Shown: positions 42,061 to 51,244, counted from the first letter of the stretch. The stretch is DNA of 64,000 nucleotides from JAMLHH01 sp035515235 (GCA_035515235.1 DATJBS010000011.1:1-64000); one strand, 5' to 3'. The notes: generated by a model from the letters alone, not told the origin. Made by a program: numbers and translations.

Positions 42061-42085
42061 TAACTTATTTATATGTATAATAAAA
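42061..42085. repeat. Partial copy of the cassette-end element (copy 3)
   Basis: TAACTTATTTATATG at 42061-42075 matches the start of the element at 27001 at 14 of 15 positions and continues as a short palindrome (TTATTTATA / TATAATAA). The similarity then ends. It lies in the 292-bp gap 41932-42223, which has no gene. Confidence 0.45.
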
Positions 42086-42223
42086 GTGTATCAATTCATC
42101 CCAAATTAGTTGAATAGGTAAACCTTTTGATTTACTTTATATGTATTTCAAATATAGAATATAATTTTTATAAATCATCGAAGAGACTTCTTATTTGTTG
42201 AATACTTTTAGTATAGCTTTTGC

Positions 42224-43012
42224 TTAATAATCCATCAGGTTATCGTATTTAAATTCATAGTTTAATACATCCTTCGATTTTTGGCTACTTACTATTTTAT
42301 AAGTATTGTCAGAATGCTCGTCCAATATAAGATTCGTTTTTCCTAGTTTTTTCAATTCTTTGAGATAGAATTCTTTTCTCATGGGGTGACTATCCGAACA
42401 GGCATTTAAAACTTCATTCCAAGTATTTTTTAATATTATTTGTTCAATGATTCGAATGCAATCTTCCCGATGTATTAGATTGACATAGCCTTCTGGATTT
42501 TTCAATTTGCCTGATTTAATAAAATTACCGGGTTGTCTATCACCGCCAAATAGACCTCCAAATCTTATAATTGCTGATTCAAAAATGGAATTTGATATAA
42601 ATAATTGCTCAATTTCTGCAAGAGGAGAATTGATAGTGGGTGTTTCTTCATTGACTATTCCGTTGGTACTTGGATAAACGGATGTCGAACTAATGAATAT
42701 GACCTTGCGGACTTCTGATTGTTCAATTTTAGCGATTAAATTTTTATAATCTTCTATATTTTTTGAGGTAATAGCGATGATTAAAACGTCAGAGCATAAA
42801 AAGTCGGATAAGTCTAGGCTTTTATTGCCAATGTCGATTAGAAATGCTTGGATTTCATTGGATTCTAGTTGACTTAATCTGTTTTCTGAAGTTGTCGAAC
42901 CTTTAATTATATGCCCTTTATTGATGAGCTCAATTGCTAAAGGCATTCCAAGCCAACCACATCCTAATATGCTAATTCTTTGATTCAAAATCCTGTCATT
43001 TTTTGTTTTCAT
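42224..43012 (-). CDS. NAD-dependent epimerase/dehydratase-like protein (YeeZ type)
   Basis: 262 residues. Rossmann motif ISILGCGWLGMPLA near residue 13, then VIFISSTSVYPSTNG near 107 and FGGLFGGDRQPGN, YVNLIHREDCI further on. The pattern fits the extended SDR group close to YeeZ. Typical catalytic YxxxK is not obvious, so it may be an atypical SDR acting as a binding protein or with unknown chemistry. Single gene on the minus strand at the right edge of the accessory block. Confidence 0.75.
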   Translation of the reverse strand: MKTKNDRILNQRISILGCGWLGMPLAIELINKGHIIKGSTTSENRLSQLESNEIQAFLIDIGNKSLDLSDFLCSDVLIIAITSKNIEDYKNLIAKIEQSEVRKVIFISSTSVYPSTNGIVNEETPTINSPLAEIEQLFISNSIFESAIIRFGGLFGGDRQPGNFIKSGKLKNPEGYVNLIHREDCIRIIEQIILKNTWNEVLNACSDSHPMRKEFYLKELKKLGKTNLILDEHSDNTYKIVSSQKSKDVLNYEFKYDNLMDY

Positions 43013-43172
43013 ACAATGTCAATGCTTTAAATTACGAATAAAAATTTATAGTGAAAATCGATAGAAAGTGTTGGTTTTTAAAAAGACAGAGAAAATTAAA
43101 TTCGAATTTATGATTTGGATAATTAGCGTTACTTTTGAAACTTTGAAATCATTTATTATCAATCTTTAGTTT

Positions 43173-43559
43173 ATGCAGTACGAAGAGGTATTTAATCTTT
43201 TATGGGAACAGTTAAAAGAAAGTATTGAAGAAGAAAGTTTTGCCAAGTTGACTATGGCAAAGACCATCGGTAAGACGGAATTGAAAAATATTTATATCAG
43301 ACCAGTTTATTCGAAAGAGGGATTTTCGGTATTGATGAAATATCGCTATAGATTAAAAGATGTAGAAGATATAGAAAAACAGCAAACATTAGAAGAGGCT
43401 TTTGTCATCTTGAAAGAATATCTAAGAAATCCTTTTTCTTCTGTGGTATTATTTACCACATCAAAGGATTTACTTTTCAAAATCAATAAAAAAGGAGTGG
43501 GGAGCATCACCGAGAACATGCCAACTTTTACAAGTATTAGAGAATCAGATAGAGATTGA
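43173..43559 (+). CDS. Conserved-looking hypothetical protein
   Basis: 128 residues, soluble, no signal peptide: KNIYIRPVYSKEGFSVLMKYRYR, QTLEEAFVILKEYLRNPFSSVVLFTTSKDLLF. This resembles, from memory, the N-terminal domain that precedes a methyltransferase domain in some Bacteroidota proteins, but no methyltransferase domain follows, so it may be a stand-alone or shortened form. TACTTTTG at 43130-43137 fits the -7 promoter box. Low certainty on family. Confidence 0.65.
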   Translation: MQYEEVFNLLWEQLKESIEEESFAKLTMAKTIGKTELKNIYIRPVYSKEGFSVLMKYRYRLKDVEDIEKQQTLEEAFVILKEYLRNPFSSVVLFTTSKDLLFKINKKGVGSITENMPTFTSIRESDRD

Positions 43560-43586
43560 TAGTCTTTAATTCTAAAGAAGAATCAT

Positions 43587-46500
43587 CTACTGCACTTTCG
43601 TAATCGTAATCTCCACTCTCTGATTCAATTTTCTACCTTGTTCGGTATTATTATCTGCTATGTTTTGAGATTTACCATAACCTTTATACGATAATCTAGC
43701 CGGTGGGACACCTTTTGTAATCAAGTAGTCCATGACAGATTTTGCTCTTTTATTAGAGAGTTCATTACAGAAATTGTCATCACATAATCCATTTGTATGA
43801 CCACCAATTTCCATCATTAGCTCTTTGTTTTTAATTAAGAATAGAGCTAATTTATCTAACTCAGCATGTGATTTAGATTGGATAAATGTGGCATTAACTA
43901 CAAAATATACATTTTTGAGCGCGACTTTTTCTCCTACTTGTTTCTTTAAATTATTTAGATCATCATCTATAGAAGGGTCATAGTTGGCGCTAGCTGCATT
44001 AGTGTTTTTATTTGCAGTGACTTGTAGTGCTTGCAGACTATCGAGTTCTCTTTTCAAAGCATTGATATCTTTGTATTGTTGGTTTTTGAGTGCGTCAAGT
44101 TTTTTTCTTTCGATTTCTAGCTTTTCTTTCTCTAATGCCAATTGATCTTTCTCCAATTGCATTTGTGCAATACTTAAAGCAATTTGATCTTTTTCATTCA
44201 ACAATTCTTTTTGTTTCTTTTGTAAGTCATCAGTATTCTGTTGTTGAGAAAAATTGTTTTGAGCAATTTGTTCTTTCATTTGATTCAGCATTTGAATGCT
44301 ATCTTCCAAAGCTTTCTTATCAGTATTCCATTGCTCTAAATTAGGTTGTTCTACGATTGCTTTCGATGGGGCAGTAGAAGGCAATTCTGGAATATATGGT
44401 GCCACATTTTCTATTGGAAGATTATTACCATTGACTAGGCTTACATCAGGTTTAGAAGTGCTTGGTTTATTATTTTCTTGAAGTTGGCGGAGCTTTTCTT
44501 CATACTCATTCAATGGTTGATCTGAAGCTTTAGATTTTTCAGGCGAGGTATTATTAGCAATGGGTTCGATTTCAGGAAGAGTAGTTATTGCTGGAGATTC
44601 TTCGAATTGAATTTCTTTAGAAGGACTATCTTTTGGCGTTAATCTTACAGGAGCTGCAACTTCCTTTTTTGGTTGATTTTGAGCTGCTTGTAATTGTTGG
44701 AGTTTCTCTTCGTAAGCAGTAAGGTTTTTGTTTTTTACAGGAGTGTTATTTTGAGCAATAATATTTGGATTAGAATTGTTTTGAGATTGAATTTCTGCTA
44801 ATTTTTTCTCATAATCACTCAAATTAGTATTGGTCTGATTGGAAGATATTTGCGTAGGTGTTGAAGGTTGCTCTAATTTTACTCTTTCTAATTGACGTTT
44901 TAAATCATTGATTTTTTGATCATAAGATGCATCGTAATTCGAAGTAGGTTGGTAAGAGTAATCTGGAATAATATAGTTGTTATTCGTGCTAGGAATGGCT
45001 TGATATTGCTCTTCTAGTTTTTTCAAATCTTCACTGATCTTATTTTCTTGTTGACTAATATTTGCGATATCACTATTCTCTTTTGAGTTAGAAGAAGCAT
45101 TGGGTTGATTGAGCTGTTTTCTTAAATCTTCGATTCTTTTATCTAAGTCAGATACTTGAGGGTCTTGATAAGGTTTTAATTTGGGTAAATCATAATCTGT
45201 ACTTGCAAAAAGACCTTGATCTAAGCGCACAGCATCTGGTCTTAATTCTTTCGGCAATTGAATTCTGAAAATGTCGCTATAACCATAACCGGTTCTTTCG
45301 CTGGAATAATATGCATATTCACCCGAAGCAGGAATAGTATAATAAATATCCATTCCGGGAGTATTGATTTTACTTCCAAGATTGACAGGAGTGGACCAAT
45401 TTTTCCAAGTATTGTCTAATCTTTTACTCATAAACATATCGAAATCACCATATCCTGCGTGACCATTCGAAGAAAAATATAAAGTTTTGCCATCTGCAGC
45501 TATAAATACACTCGCTTCTGCACCTGCAGTATTGAGATCTTTACCCATATTCATAGGTTCGGACCAATTGCCATCAGCATATCTAAAACTTACGTACAAA
45601 TCCATATCTCCATAAGTATCTTCTCGCTCAATAGCCATGACCAATACCTTTTCGTCGATACTCAAATGATAGCATGCAAACTTGCTTTTATTATACATGT
45701 TGCTGATATTGAGTGGTTTAGGTTTGCTCCAAGTGCCGTTTTTCTGCCTTTGACTGACAGCTACTCCTTGAGATTCAGTACGATAGTCGTATTTATTGGC
45801 TAGATACATGGTATTTCCATCGGGACTAATTGCACAAACAAAATTATGCTCATCTGTATTTAGTGGTGCTCCGATATTATAAGCTTTGGACCACATACCG
45901 CTAGCTTGCCTTTGAGAAACATAGATATCGTCTTTCTTTTCTACGCCAAAGTTTTCTGGAGATTTTTTTCTGGCAAAATATAATGTTTTCCCGTCCGGTG
46001 AAATAATAGGTAACATGTCATGATAAGGTGAATTGACTCCCGGGCCTAAGTTTTCAGGAGTAGGAAAAGAAGAAGTGTACTCTATAGTATTAATTTTTGC
46101 GACAATTTTTTGTCTGTCAGGTGAGATTCCTATACAATCGATTTGAGGGATGTTTCTAAAACTAGAAAAATTAATTTCTAATCTTAATCTAACAGCTTTG
46201 TAGGAGGTCAGTGGAATGAAATGATTGAATATTCGCGCGTAGTCTGGACTAGATGGTTTAGGATATGGATTGTTATATACCTGATATTCTTTACCTTTTT
46301 CATCATATAAGAATATCTTTTCGACTGATCCTGTCAATAAATTTTCACCAATAGCTATTTGTTGTACAGGAGTGGCTTTTTCAAATTCGACTGTTATAGA
46401 AGCTCTTTGCGAATTTGCAGAGGGAGCCCAAGCGACCAAACTTTTTCCATAATTAGGCAAAGCATTGGGAGGACCTAAAACTTGTTGTGCACTAAATTCT

Positions 46501-46613
46501 TTATCTCCAAATTGGGAACTGAATTTAATGACTTTGGAAGCCCAAAACACATTTTGAGCATTTGCTGAAAGAATATATAATAGAGCAACAAATAAAAAGC
46601 TTATTTTTTTCAT
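43587..46613 (-). CDS. OmpA-family envelope protein with PD40 repeats
   Basis: 1008 residues from the ATG at 46613, whose product begins with a signal peptide (MKKISFLFVALLYILSANA). The order is an N-terminal beta-sandwich-like domain (about 20-165), PD40/WD40-like beta-propeller repeats (PDGKTLYFARKK, SPDGNTMYLANK, ADGKTLYFSSNG, about 190-460), a long Q/N/P-rich linker with three YEEKLxQLQ-type repeats, a coiled coil, and a C-terminal OmpA peptidoglycan-binding domain (LMMEIGGHTNG, NKRAKSVMDYLI). The layout resembles the PorE-like components of the type IX secretion/gliding apparatus. It likely ties an outer-membrane complex to peptidoglycan. Confidence 0.86.
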   Translation of the reverse strand: MKKISFLFVALLYILSANAQNVFWASKVIKFSSQFGDKEFSAQQVLGPPNALPNYGKSLVAWAPSANSQRASITVEFEKATPVQQIAIGENLLTGSVEKIFLYDEKGKEYQVYNNPYPKPSSPDYARIFNHFIPLTSYKAVRLRLEINFSSFRNIPQIDCIGISPDRQKIVAKINTIEYTSSFPTPENLGPGVNSPYHDMLPIISPDGKTLYFARKKSPENFGVEKKDDIYVSQRQASGMWSKAYNIGAPLNTDEHNFVCAISPDGNTMYLANKYDYRTESQGVAVSQRQKNGTWSKPKPLNISNMYNKSKFACYHLSIDEKVLVMAIEREDTYGDMDLYVSFRYADGNWSEPMNMGKDLNTAGAEASVFIAADGKTLYFSSNGHAGYGDFDMFMSKRLDNTWKNWSTPVNLGSKINTPGMDIYYTIPASGEYAYYSSERTGYGYSDIFRIQLPKELRPDAVRLDQGLFASTDYDLPKLKPYQDPQVSDLDKRIEDLRKQLNQPNASSNSKENSDIANISQQENKISEDLKKLEEQYQAIPSTNNNYIIPDYSYQPTSNYDASYDQKINDLKRQLERVKLEQPSTPTQISSNQTNTNLSDYEKKLAEIQSQNNSNPNIIAQNNTPVKNKNLTAYEEKLQQLQAAQNQPKKEVAAPVRLTPKDSPSKEIQFEESPAITTLPEIEPIANNTSPEKSKASDQPLNEYEEKLRQLQENNKPSTSKPDVSLVNGNNLPIENVAPYIPELPSTAPSKAIVEQPNLEQWNTDKKALEDSIQMLNQMKEQIAQNNFSQQQNTDDLQKKQKELLNEKDQIALSIAQMQLEKDQLALEKEKLEIERKKLDALKNQQYKDINALKRELDSLQALQVTANKNTNAASANYDPSIDDDLNNLKKQVGEKVALKNVYFVVNATFIQSKSHAELDKLALFLIKNKELMMEIGGHTNGLCDDNFCNELSNKRAKSVMDYLITKGVPPARLSYKGYGKSQNIADNNTEQGRKLNQRVEITITKVQ

Positions 46614-46716
46614 GATTTCATTTCTTATATGCTTACATATCCAAAATTTTGCCAAGATTGGATCTTGTAATTCTTATCTATAATAAACAATTTTAATCGA
46701 CTAAAATTGTGTGTTG

Positions 46717-48102
46717 TTAAAGATGAGTAGTTTGCTTTATAGGTTGAACTTCCTCAGCTAACTGTGGATTTCTCACTCTATACATTAAGAGTAGTGCTAT
46801 AATACTTCCTATCATACCTACTAAAGCTGTTAACCTTACCCCTAAATCATTGTCTATACTATTTCCATATAAAAGTAGAGTTGGAAATAAAAGACTAGTC
46901 ATCGAGATACCTAATTTCATGACAAAAAACTTCACGCCAAAAAATGAAGCTGATCTATACTTTCCTGTTTTTAAAGCATCTTCTGTCGCCATATCAGAAA
47001 CTAAAGACATCGGTATTATACCAAAAACGGCCATAGGGAAAGTATTCAGTAGAATAATTATAGCAGCAACAGCCCAAATCGGCAGACTGATTTTACCTAA
47101 TATCAATACGAATACAAATAGTAGAGTGAATGAAATAAAGGCAATAATGAGTAAAGTCCTTTGGCTGAATTTTTTAGTTAAAGGTATGACTAATGGGAAA
47201 GATAAGAAAGTAAATACTGCTGCACCTACGATGACTAATGTTGTGAATTCTTCTTCTAGCTTGAGCAATACCATTACATAGTATGCTATACCTAATTGTA
47301 TAAAATGCGTCGAAAACCAATAGAATAATTCTACCCACATATAGTTTCTAAAATTATCTATTTGTAGAATTTCTTTCATCTGTTGGAAAGGATGTCCATC
47401 TACAGGATCAGATTTTAGACAATACTTATCTTCATTGACAAAAATAATGGGCATCAACATTAATATCATTGCAATAATAGAAAAGAGTAAAATTAGATAT
47501 TGAAATGCTTGAGTTCCACTGATTTCAAAGTAATTAGCGACCACACCTTTTAATGCAAATACAGAATTCGCACCTACCATTCCTACTCCCCAAGTGACTG
47601 CTAATAAAGTACTTAATAAGACTCTATCATTTTGAGTATGTCCAAGTTCTGCGATCAATCCATTAAATGGGGTGACGTACACAGATAAAAAAATGTTGAA
47701 ACCAATTACTCCAATAGCTAGCCATACTGCATTAATGGGAGACTTTCCATCTACTATTGGGAAAAATGACATGATAGCAAATATTGTAATCGGTATAAAT
47801 GCAATAGCTAAAAATGTACGTCTTCTTCCAAATCTAAATCGTGATTTATCGGAAATAGGTCCCATTAAAATGTCAAAAATTGCACTGATAACTGTTCCGA
47901 AAAACATGAGCATCCCCACGGTGGTAAAACTTAGAAATACAATTTTTCGTTCTATAAATTCTGGAAACACCCCTTCACCCGGTGGGATGTAAAAGTAAAT
48001 GAGCAGAAGCATCAAGCTCGCGTTGACCAAACTCCAGCCGGCCTGACCTAAAGAATACATGATCTTTACAAATAATGGAGTGGTAGTCAGGGGTTGGCTC
48101 AT
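46717..48102 (-). CDS. MFS/GPH-type sugar:cation symporter
   Basis: 461 residues with about 12 membrane helices. SAIFDILMGPISDKSRFRFGRRRTF is the MFS loop 2-3 motif in the GPH (MelB-like) form, with the aspartate, GPxSDKxRxxxGRRR. Likely imports a sugar or glycoside with a cation; substrate not readable. Divergent from the acyltransferase gene with a 220-bp upstream region. Confidence 0.85.
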   Translation of the reverse strand: MSQPLTTTPLFVKIMYSLGQAGWSLVNASLMLLLIYFYIPPGEGVFPEFIERKIVFLSFTTVGMLMFFGTVISAIFDILMGPISDKSRFRFGRRRTFLAIAFIPITIFAIMSFFPIVDGKSPINAVWLAIGVIGFNIFLSVYVTPFNGLIAELGHTQNDRVLLSTLLAVTWGVGMVGANSVFALKGVVANYFEISGTQAFQYLILLFSIIAMILMLMPIIFVNEDKYCLKSDPVDGHPFQQMKEILQIDNFRNYMWVELFYWFSTHFIQLGIAYYVMVLLKLEEEFTTLVIVGAAVFTFLSFPLVIPLTKKFSQRTLLIIAFISFTLLFVFVLILGKISLPIWAVAAIIILLNTFPMAVFGIIPMSLVSDMATEDALKTGKYRSASFFGVKFFVMKLGISMTSLLFPTLLLYGNSIDNDLGVRLTALVGMIGSIIALLLMYRVRNPQLAEEVQPIKQTTHL

Positions 48103-48322
48103 ATCATAAAATATTGAGTCGCTAAGTTATATATATCACATTGCTTTTTATAGTGCAGCTTTTGAACGGGGACACCTTAGTCTTTGATATAAATCAATAA
48201 AACACACTTAATTTCACACCTAGTAATCTGATAGAGAGTTTTTATGAACATTTTGTTAAGATAACATAACAAGTATTTGATTTTTTTGATGGATATTAGG
48301 CCTTTAAAAATCTCTTATTTAG

Positions 48323-49696
48323 ATGTCGATTCAACCTCAAGCTAAACCTTCTACTGGTAAATATATTTCATCATTAGACGGTTATAGAGCATTTGGAACA
48401 TTAGTAGTGGTGATGCATCATGTTCCTTTTATTTTTCTGAGAACTCCTTTTGCTTATGGATGGTGGGTTTTGCAATCATTTTTTGTGATTTCAGGGTTTC
48501 TTCTTACTATGCTTTTGCTTAAAGAAAAAGATAAAGGTTATCCTTTCGGAAGATATTTGAAAGAGTTTTATCTCAAAAGATTTTACAGAATATTTCCTTT
48601 GTATTGGACATTTCTGGCAGTATTAGCTCTGATTGTATTTATATTTGGTGTTACTAAGATTCCTTTGATATCGGGTTTCTTAGGAGAATACAAACAGAAT
48701 TGGTGGTTATTTTGGTCCTATACCTATAATTATAAAGAAATCGCCAATTTCCTTCAAAATGTCAAACCTGATTTTAATCCATTCTTATCACATCTTTGGT
48801 CATTGTCCGTAGAGGAGCAGTTTTATTTGATATTGCCTTTTATGATATTCTTTTTGAGTAAAGACAATTTGAAAAAGCTAGTCATTGCTATTATAGTTTT
48901 ATCTCCACTTGCAAGACTTGTCTCTTATTTATACCTCAATCATTTAGCCTATACTCCAGAATACAGTTCTTATTTTAATGATGATCCCTTTTTAAAAGAC
49001 AGTTGGATTTCGGTGATTATTTTAAGAGCAACCTGGTGTCAATTGGATTGTTTGGCTTTTGGTATGGCACTCGCGCTGTGGGATTTTAAATGGATCAAGT
49101 CAGCTAAAAAATGGTTCTGGTGGGCATTTTTAGGATTTTTGGTTATCGTAACTGTCAATGGAATTTATACAGCTTCTCTAGTAGAAACAGAGAGCTTAGT
49201 GAAAATGGCTGAAATCAATCCATTATTAAGAAGAGCAATGTTGATTTTTCCAATGTGGTTTTTGAAATTCTACACATCCGTATCCGAACATTTAGTTTTA
49301 ATTCAGAATTATCACTTTGTATATATTTACACAATTGTCAATTCTTTGTCATTCCTGATAGTATTAAGTTGCATAAGAAATGAACCTTTCTTAAATTTAA
49401 TGAAGAATAAGAAAATGATCTATTCAGGTAAAATTACTTACGGCGCTTATTTGTTTCATTATCCTTTGTTAATGTTGCTCATTATTTTCACTATTCCTAT
49501 CATGGTAAAAGTGAATAAAATAAGTAGTAAAGTAATTTCTATGTTTATGGGAGATTATTTCGGACTAATTGGTAGTCAATTAACAGCAGAAGTTGTAACT
49601 TTGCTGATATACTTGCCTGCATTGTGGTATTTATCTAAATGGAGTTTCGAGTATTTTGAAATGTATTTTATTAAACTCAAGTATAAAATCAAATAA
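48323..49696 (+). CDS. Acyltransferase 3 family membrane protein (OafA/YrhL type)
   Basis: 457 residues, about ten membrane helices. The N-terminus has SLDGYRAFGTLVVVMHHVPF, with the catalytic-type histidine, and FFVISGFLLTMLLLKE and FYLKRFYRIFPLYW with the conserved RRxxRIxP-like element. WSLSVEEQFYLILPF is also diagnostic. Acylates surface sugars or other envelope molecules. Followed after 2 bp by the azurin-like gene. Confidence 0.9.
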   Translation: MSIQPQAKPSTGKYISSLDGYRAFGTLVVVMHHVPFIFLRTPFAYGWWVLQSFFVISGFLLTMLLLKEKDKGYPFGRYLKEFYLKRFYRIFPLYWTFLAVLALIVFIFGVTKIPLISGFLGEYKQNWWLFWSYTYNYKEIANFLQNVKPDFNPFLSHLWSLSVEEQFYLILPFMIFFLSKDNLKKLVIAIIVLSPLARLVSYLYLNHLAYTPEYSSYFNDDPFLKDSWISVIILRATWCQLDCLAFGMALALWDFKWIKSAKKWFWWAFLGFLVIVTVNGIYTASLVETESLVKMAEINPLLRRAMLIFPMWFLKFYTSVSEHLVLIQNYHFVYIYTIVNSLSFLIVLSCIRNEPFLNLMKNKKMIYSGKITYGAYLFHYPLLMLLIIFTIPIMVKVNKISSKVISMFMGDYFGLIGSQLTAEVVTLLIYLPALWYLSKWSFEYFEMYFIKLKYKIK

Positions 49697-49698
49697 TT

Positions 49699-50211
49699 AT
49701 GAAAAAAAGGTTTTTAAGTTTTTGCATGGCAACATTCACAGTTGCATTTTTAGTTTCTTGCGGTGGTAACGAAGAAAAAACTTCTGCTAATGATTACACA
49801 GTAACAGAAGATACTGACCAGCAAGATCATGCTGATGAAATCAGTTTAACAATCAATGGCGATGACGCTATGAAGTTTGATGTTAAAGAAATGACAGTTT
49901 ATGCAGGTCAAGAAGTAACTATTACTTTGAATCACGTCGGTGTTGCAAGTAAAGCAGTAATGGGTCACAATTTAGTGATTTTAAAGAAAGGTGTTGATAT
50001 GGCTGATTTCGCAGCTAGAGCAACTAAGCCAGATGCTGTAGATCATATCCCTGCAGGTTCTGAAAACGAGATTGTAGCTCACACTAAAATGTTAGGTGGT
50101 GGTGAATCTGATACAATTACTTTTACAGCTCCTGAAGCTGGTGAGTATGAGTTCTTATGTTCATTCCCTGGTCATTATGCTATGATGAAAGGAAAATTCA
50201 TTGTTAAGTAA
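49699..50211 (+). CDS. Azurin-like cupredoxin lipoprotein
   Basis: 170 residues with a lipobox (FTVAFLVSCGGN). The cupredoxin domain (about 48-170) holds VMGHNLVIL with the first histidine ligand, and LCSFPGHYAMMKG with Cys, His and Met ligands, the complete type 1 copper site of azurins. A periplasmic or membrane-attached electron carrier; may serve cytochrome oxidase or nitrite/oxygen stress pathways. Lies 2 bp after the acyltransferase and 38 bp before a small membrane protein. Confidence 0.92.
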   Translation: MKKRFLSFCMATFTVAFLVSCGGNEEKTSANDYTVTEDTDQQDHADEISLTINGDDAMKFDVKEMTVYAGQEVTITLNHVGVASKAVMGHNLVILKKGVDMADFAARATKPDAVDHIPAGSENEIVAHTKMLGGGESDTITFTAPEAGEYEFLCSFPGHYAMMKGKFIVK

Positions 50212-50249
50212 TCTTTTTAAGATATCTTTGCAATTAAATAAAAATTATA

Positions 50250-50672
50250 ATGGAGACAGGGTTAATTCATTTGCATTCAACATTAGCTATTGCTGTATTA
50301 GTAGGTTTACTAGTAACAATTTTAATGGCGTTGTTTCAAAAGCCTTTAACGGCTACAACTAGAAAGGTTGCTAAGATTGCAATGATTCTATTTCACACAC
50401 AGTTCTTAGTGGGTCTAATTTTATATTTTGTGTCGCCAAGAGGCTCTTTTGCACTTTCTGCAGAAGCTATTTCAATTCCTTCAGTGAGACTTTATATTGT
50501 GGAGCATCCATTAATGGCTTTGATAGCTTTAGTATTGGTCACTATTGGTCATGCTAAAATGAAAAGAGCAACAGGTGATTTAGGAGCTAAGCCCTTATTG
50601 ATTTTCTATTCTCTTGGATTGCTTCTAGTTTTATCTAGAATTCCTTGGAGTACATGGTCACTTTTTAATTAA
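50250..50672 (+). CDS. Four-helix membrane protein next to azurin
   Basis: 140 residues with four hydrophobic helices and histidines at helix positions (LIHLHSTLAIAVL, MILFHTQFLVGLIL, YIVEHPLMALIALVLVTIGHAKM), which could bind heme, copper or quinone. Close relatives in Bacteroidota are usually annotated as cytochrome b-like or hypothetical. It probably forms a transcription unit with azurin, which is closed by a terminator 20 bp downstream. Confidence 0.78.
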   Translation: METGLIHLHSTLAIAVLVGLLVTILMALFQKPLTATTRKVAKIAMILFHTQFLVGLILYFVSPRGSFALSAEAISIPSVRLYIVEHPLMALIALVLVTIGHAKMKRATGDLGAKPLLIFYSLGLLLVLSRIPWSTWSLFN

Positions 50673-50691
50673 GATTTTTTTAATTTTTATA

Positions 50692-50717
50692 AGCACTTCT
50701 TCGGAGGTGCTTTTTTT
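50692..50717 (+). terminator. Rho-independent terminator
   Basis: AGCACTTC (50692-50699) pairs with GAGGTGCT (50704-50711) around a TTCG loop, with one G.T wobble, followed by seven T. It closes the acyltransferase-azurin-membrane protein unit. Confidence 0.85.
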
Positions 50718-50880
50718 GTTTAGGCTTATATCAAATATTAAATCAGTACTTTATTTTTCTCTCTGCAATCATTACATTTACTATCATTCATAAAAACATT
50801 TTAAATCTTCTTTAATTTCAATTTATTGATTTGTATTGCTTGATAAAGATTGTATTTTAGTTGAAATTCATAAATAATAA

Positions 50881-51162
50881 ATGGCAACATCAGTTAAGAT
50901 TATTTTAGACGGTAATGAATATACTATCCAAGTAGAAGACGACCAAACTATTTTGGATGCTGCGATAGAGGCTGAAATAGATCCGCCATTTGCATGTAGA
51001 GTAGCAGCTTGTTGTACCTGTAAAGCAAAAGTTCTTTCCGGAAAAGTACACATGGACGATGATGATCCATTGAGCGAAGAAGAAATTGATGAAGGTTTTG
51101 TTTTGACTTGTCAGTCACATCCTTTGACTCCAGATGTCGTTGTTTCTTACGATGAGGGTTGA
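50881..51162 (+). CDS. [2Fe-2S] ferredoxin (PaaE C-terminal type)
   Basis: 93 residues, plant-type ferredoxin. Cysteines follow C-x4-C-x2-C in FACRVAACCTCKAKVLSG, with the fourth in FVLTCQSHPLTPDV. The extra cysteine in ACCTC and the following GKVHM and EGFVLTCQ resemble the C-terminal ferredoxin domain of PaaE-type reductases. A small soluble electron carrier. Stands alone between a terminator and the thioesterase. Confidence 0.9.
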   Translation: MATSVKIILDGNEYTIQVEDDQTILDAAIEAEIDPPFACRVAACCTCKAKVLSGKVHMDDDDPLSEEEIDEGFVLTCQSHPLTPDVVVSYDEG

Positions 51163-51244
51163 TTTCTAATGGGATAGAAAGTATATAACAATTTGTTAAG
51201 TATAGAAACTCTTAGAATTCTTAAATTATTCTCATTTTACTTCA

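Larger units (their letters stand above)
39896..42064 (-). mobile_element. Putative two-gene integron-type cassette (RloA/RloB)
   Basis: Outer ends GTTACCGGC (39896-39904) and GCCGGTAAC (42056-42064) are exact complements over 9 bp. The unit contains the complete AAA ATPase/RloB defence pair, its upstream region and nothing else. Confidence 0.6.

Noticed and set aside
42061..42085. A full third copy of the 41-bp element
   Set aside because: Only the first 15 bases match well; reported as partial.
46850..47281. 143-codon plus-strand frame opposite the sugar symporter
   Set aside because: Shadow of a clear membrane transporter gene.
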